Position numbers and translations under genes: made by a program. A DNA stretch of 7,510 nt from CAYYBZ01 sp964470285 [NCBI: uncultured Oligoflexia bacterium] (GTDB lineage: Bacteria; Bdellovibrionota_G; CAYYBZ01), in assembly GCA_964470285.1 (NCBI GenBank), contig CAYYBZ010000084.1:1-7510 (forward strand), read 5' to 3'. Of this stretch, positions 6,185 to 7,510 are shown piece by piece (position 1 is the first letter of the stretch; each line of letters begins with the position of its first letter). The notes below the pieces were generated by a model. It was not told the DNA's origin. It did not search any database and worked only from the letters and a program-made list of their open reading frames with translations.

Positions 6185-6583
6185 TACCATTTTGAAGGAG
6201 AAACAACTAAAGCGGCCTGTGCGACATTAAGTCTTATTGGAGAATTCTCAAAAAACAAAAAACTCAAGGCAAAATTCAAAAACTCATATAAACCGTCTAT
6301 TAATGCCTATATTAACAATATCGGCGGTTATTTTAACCCAGACGAACCTTCGTCATCCATAAAAGGATACAAGCTTGCAAAAACCGGAGGAGAAATGAAA
6401 ATGGATGGTTTTGACTGCGAAAGAGCAAAAGAAAATTTTGTATATCTTGAAGGCAAATATGACGGGATAATAAGAATGATTTACGGTTCTTCGACTCCAG
6501 CAAAGAATTACTCAGCTATGGAGAAACGAAGAAAAATATTTTATTTGAACCTGCTTAAGAACAAGTTATTAGAATTACCTTGA
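6185..6583 (+). pseudogene. Orphan 3' gene fragment of unknown family (about 130 codons, no start)
   Basis: In the frame ending at TGA 6581-6583 the DNA is stop-free from 6125. It reads like real protein from about 6185: FEGETTKAACATLSLIGEFS, KPSINAYINNIGGYF, GYKLAKTGGEMKMDGFDCE, then KYDGIIRMIYGSSTPAKNYS and a Lys-rich end. No ATG, GTG or TTG start exists in the coding-looking part before ATG 6395. That ATG has GGAGGAG just before it, so a 62-aa product (6395-6583) is possible. However, the protein-like sequence upstream suggests that the ATG is internal and that the 5' part of the gene was lost. The 5' edge lies against the promoter of the divergent 274-aa lipoprotein gene. I do not recognise the family; the sequence looks soluble, with no membrane segment. 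Confidence 0.5.
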
Positions 6584-6625
6584 CCGTATGTATGTACATC
6601 AATTGCTTTGCTAATTCAATTCAAT

Positions 6626-6898
6626 TTATGCAACTTTCTTTTTCTTTTTATCAAGGGCTTCAACAAGAAATAGTTTAATGAGAGCCTGATATGGAATATC
6701 ATGCTGCGATCCATAGGCTTTTATTTCATTTAAAAGTTTTGAAGGTATCCTTATAGATATTACCTTAGTTGGTGGTTCCTCAGGCAATTTAAGTCCAATA
6801 TCCTCCAACTTAAGAGGTTTAGATGTATTTATCATTTCAGATGCATCGTATTTGTCATAAATTTCAATTTCCTTATTTTTTCTTTTTCGTTTCTTCAT
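6626..6898 (-). CDS. brnA: BrnA-type antitoxin, CopG/ribbon-helix-helix family (90 aa)
   Basis: This is the antitoxin of a type II toxin-antitoxin pair. It would bind and neutralise the BrnT-like toxin and repress the operon through a ribbon-helix-helix DNA-binding domain. The C-terminal half carries the typical pattern TKVISIRIPSKLLNEIKAYG followed by QHDIPYQALIKLFLVEAL, as in the CopG antitoxin family that pairs with DUF497 toxins. The N-terminal region (KNKEIEIYDKYDASEM) is probably the toxin-binding segment (inference from the family). ATG 6898 has AGAGGA six bases upstream. It lies inside the toxin gene, overlapping its 3' end by 26 bases, which points to translational coupling. Its length is normal for the family, and the C-terminus is Lys-rich. 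No clear terminator is seen in the 42 bases between its stop and the end of the facing fragment. Confidence 0.85.
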   Translation of the reverse strand: MKKRKRKNKEIEIYDKYDASEMINTSKPLKLEDIGLKLPEEPPTKVISIRIPSKLLNEIKAYGSQHDIPYQALIKLFLVEALDKKKKKVA

Positions 6899-7172
6899 AT
6901 ATTTTCCTCTCTTTCTTTGATGCTTGCCTTGCTGTTACTATTCTGACCTTAGCCCGCCTAATTGTAAATCCAATCATTAAAACCCTATTCTCTAGACTGT
7001 ATCCCAGCAAAATGAATCGTTTTTCTCTCTTCGTTGAATGCTTTAAATCTTCGTACAAAGCATAATCAGGGTCAAAAAAAGCGCTCTCTGCTTCTATCTT
7101 GGAAACTCCATGTTTGACCTCATTTTTCTGTATGTTCCACTGATCCCAATCAAAGACTATCTCTCTAAGCAT
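6873..7172 (-). CDS. brnT: BrnT-type ribonuclease toxin (DUF497 family, 99 aa)
   Basis: This is the toxin of a BrnT/BrnA type II system; characterised BrnT is a RelE-fold ribonuclease that arrests translation. The sequence follows the DUF497 layout: IVFDWDQWN with NEVKHGVSKIEAESAFFDP at the N-terminus, EKRFILLGYS in the middle, then VLMIGFTIRRAKVRIVTARQ and ASKKERKIYEE, where the conserved Arg and the SAR/TAR-A-E-Y pattern fit the RNase core. The toxin gene is first in the operon and overlaps the antitoxin start by 26 bases, the usual BrnTA order. No Shine-Dalgarno sequence precedes ATG 7172, and a perfect promoter ends five bases before it, so translation probably begins on a leaderless mRNA. 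It appears intact. Confidence 0.87.
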   Translation of the reverse strand: MLREIVFDWDQWNIQKNEVKHGVSKIEAESAFFDPDYALYEDLKHSTKREKRFILLGYSLENRVLMIGFTIRRAKVRIVTARQASKKERKIYEETKKKK

Positions 7173-7177
7173 AATTA

Positions 7178-7206
7178 ATTATATATCCGAACGCTTGTAG
7201 TGTCAA
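7178..7206 (-). promoter_or_regulatory. Consensus sigma70 promoter of the brnTA operon
   Basis: On the - strand TTGACA (7206-7201), a 17-base spacer and TATAAT (7183-7178) form a perfect promoter. Only five bases separate the -10 box from ATG 7172, so the transcript would start at or within one or two bases of the start codon. Confidence 0.85.
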
Positions 7207-7214
7207 GCACTACA
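7196..7214. promoter_or_regulatory. Inverted-repeat operator over the brnTA -35 box
   Basis: TGTAGTG (7196-7202) and its exact complement CACTACA (7208-7214) flank five bases, and the -35 hexamer (7201-7206) lies within the site. Ribbon-helix-helix antitoxins usually bind such short inverted repeats to repress their own operon, so the BrnA/BrnTA complex is the likely ligand (inference). Confidence 0.6.
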
Positions 7215-7510
7215 TTGGTATGGGAGTATAGTTATAGCTGATTAATATGCTGATTTAATGAAAGAAATGGTGTGGATTTCATCTTTGCCCCAATAGATTC
7301 CAAAACAAGTGTTTTAGAAGGATATAGACATACATAATTTATTGCCCGTCTCCGGTAAAACTTACGCAAAGCTTGTGCCAATAACGTTGTGCTACTTCGG
7401 GCAGTTTCCGCCTAATAAGATTTAAATAATGTGGCTTGCCAGGCGTAGCCATAGCTTTGTAAGAAAAAATTTGAGCAATAAAAAGCCCGCTTCGTAGCGC
7501 CAGCCATGCG
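7215..7510. other. Non-coding stretch without a confident gene
   Basis: No ORF of credible length is present on either strand. It contains an imperfect tandem of about 12 bases (AGCTGATTAAT then ATGCTGATTTAAT, about 7236-7259). It also holds GC-richer, locally self-complementary segments near the end (GGCTTGCCAGGCGTAGCC at about 7433-7450 and the reverse-strand GCGCTACGAAGCGGGC). On the - strand a short frame from ATG 7335 reads MYVYILLK before ending after 18 codons. Confidence 0.4.

Noticed and set aside
6098-6190. Upstream start giving a 305-aa form of the short lipoprotein
   Set aside because: The extension runs through the -35/-10 promoter and the GAGGAAG site and precedes a clear signal peptide.
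6823-7065. 80-codon + strand ORF across brnA and brnT
   Set aside because: It is antisense to a well-identified toxin-antitoxin pair, with Phe-rich composition from complementing Lys codons.
7232-7410. Possible integron attC site, suggested by GTTATAG and AACGTTGTGC-like motifs next to a toxin-antitoxin cassette
   Set aside because: Core sites do not fit RYYYAAC/GTTRRRY at matching positions, and no folded attC with paired L and R boxes could be drawn.
7236-7412. Stop-free - strand frame of about 58 codons reading ...RKFYRRRAINYVCLYPS...
   Set aside because: It has no start codon or recognisable family, and an alternative frame over the same DNA looks equally protein-like, so neither can be called.
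1-7510. CRISPR array, tRNA, rRNA or insertion sequence
   Set aside because: No regularly spaced repeats, cloverleaf, rRNA-like segments, transposase or terminal inverted repeats were found by reading both strands.

Overview
The window looks like bacterial chromosome from a diderm (Gram-negative-type) organism. It encodes two lipoprotein-type secreted proteins and carries part of an OmpA-like gene. One lipoprotein has a Myxococcus-type disulfide repeat, and the coding DNA is of moderate A+T content with good GAGGAAG-type ribosome binding sites. A deltaproteobacterium-like lineage is possible, but nothing here fixes the taxonomy.

Region 1 (1-2138, + strand) is a nearly complete transporter of the cation-chloride cotransporter (SLC12) branch of the APC superfamily. 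It enters the window just before or within TM1 and keeps the large cytosolic C-terminal domain known from eukaryotic members.

Region 2 (about 2195-3456) has no intact gene. It is a mosaic of three gene pieces: the C-terminal core of a calcineurin-type metallophosphoesterase (+); an OmpA-family coiled-coil envelope protein (+) that lacks its N-terminus, carries a frameshift near 2664 and is cut inside its OmpA domain; and, on the - strand tail to tail with it, the middle of a Fur/PerR-family metalloregulator.

Region 3 (3476-6169, - strand) holds two intact, tandem, independently transcribed lipoprotein genes. They share a C-terminal domain of about 215 residues with four conserved cysteines and the ending IPVN. 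The downstream gene (484 aa) adds an N-terminal beta domain, a PKD/Ig-like domain and a Myxococcus-type cysteine repeat. The upstream gene (274 aa) has only a short Asp-rich linker. Each gene has a TTGACA-N15-TATAAY promoter, a GAGGAAG ribosome binding site and a GC-rich terminator. I do not recognise the shared domain; this is the most novel-looking item in the window.

Region 4 (about 6185-6583, + strand) is a coding-looking 3' fragment of an unrecognised gene with no start codon of its own. Its 5' edge abuts the promoter of the 274-aa lipoprotein gene.

Region 5 (6626-7214, - strand) is a BrnT/BrnA-type type II toxin-antitoxin operon with a consensus promoter, an inverted-repeat operator over the -35 box and an apparently leaderless toxin mRNA. 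The last 300 bases (7215-7510) have no confident gene; they hold short imperfect repeats and a faint possible start of a GIY-YIG-like gene. Overall, intact genes sit among several gene remnants, which suggests repeated recombination or decay at this locus (inference).
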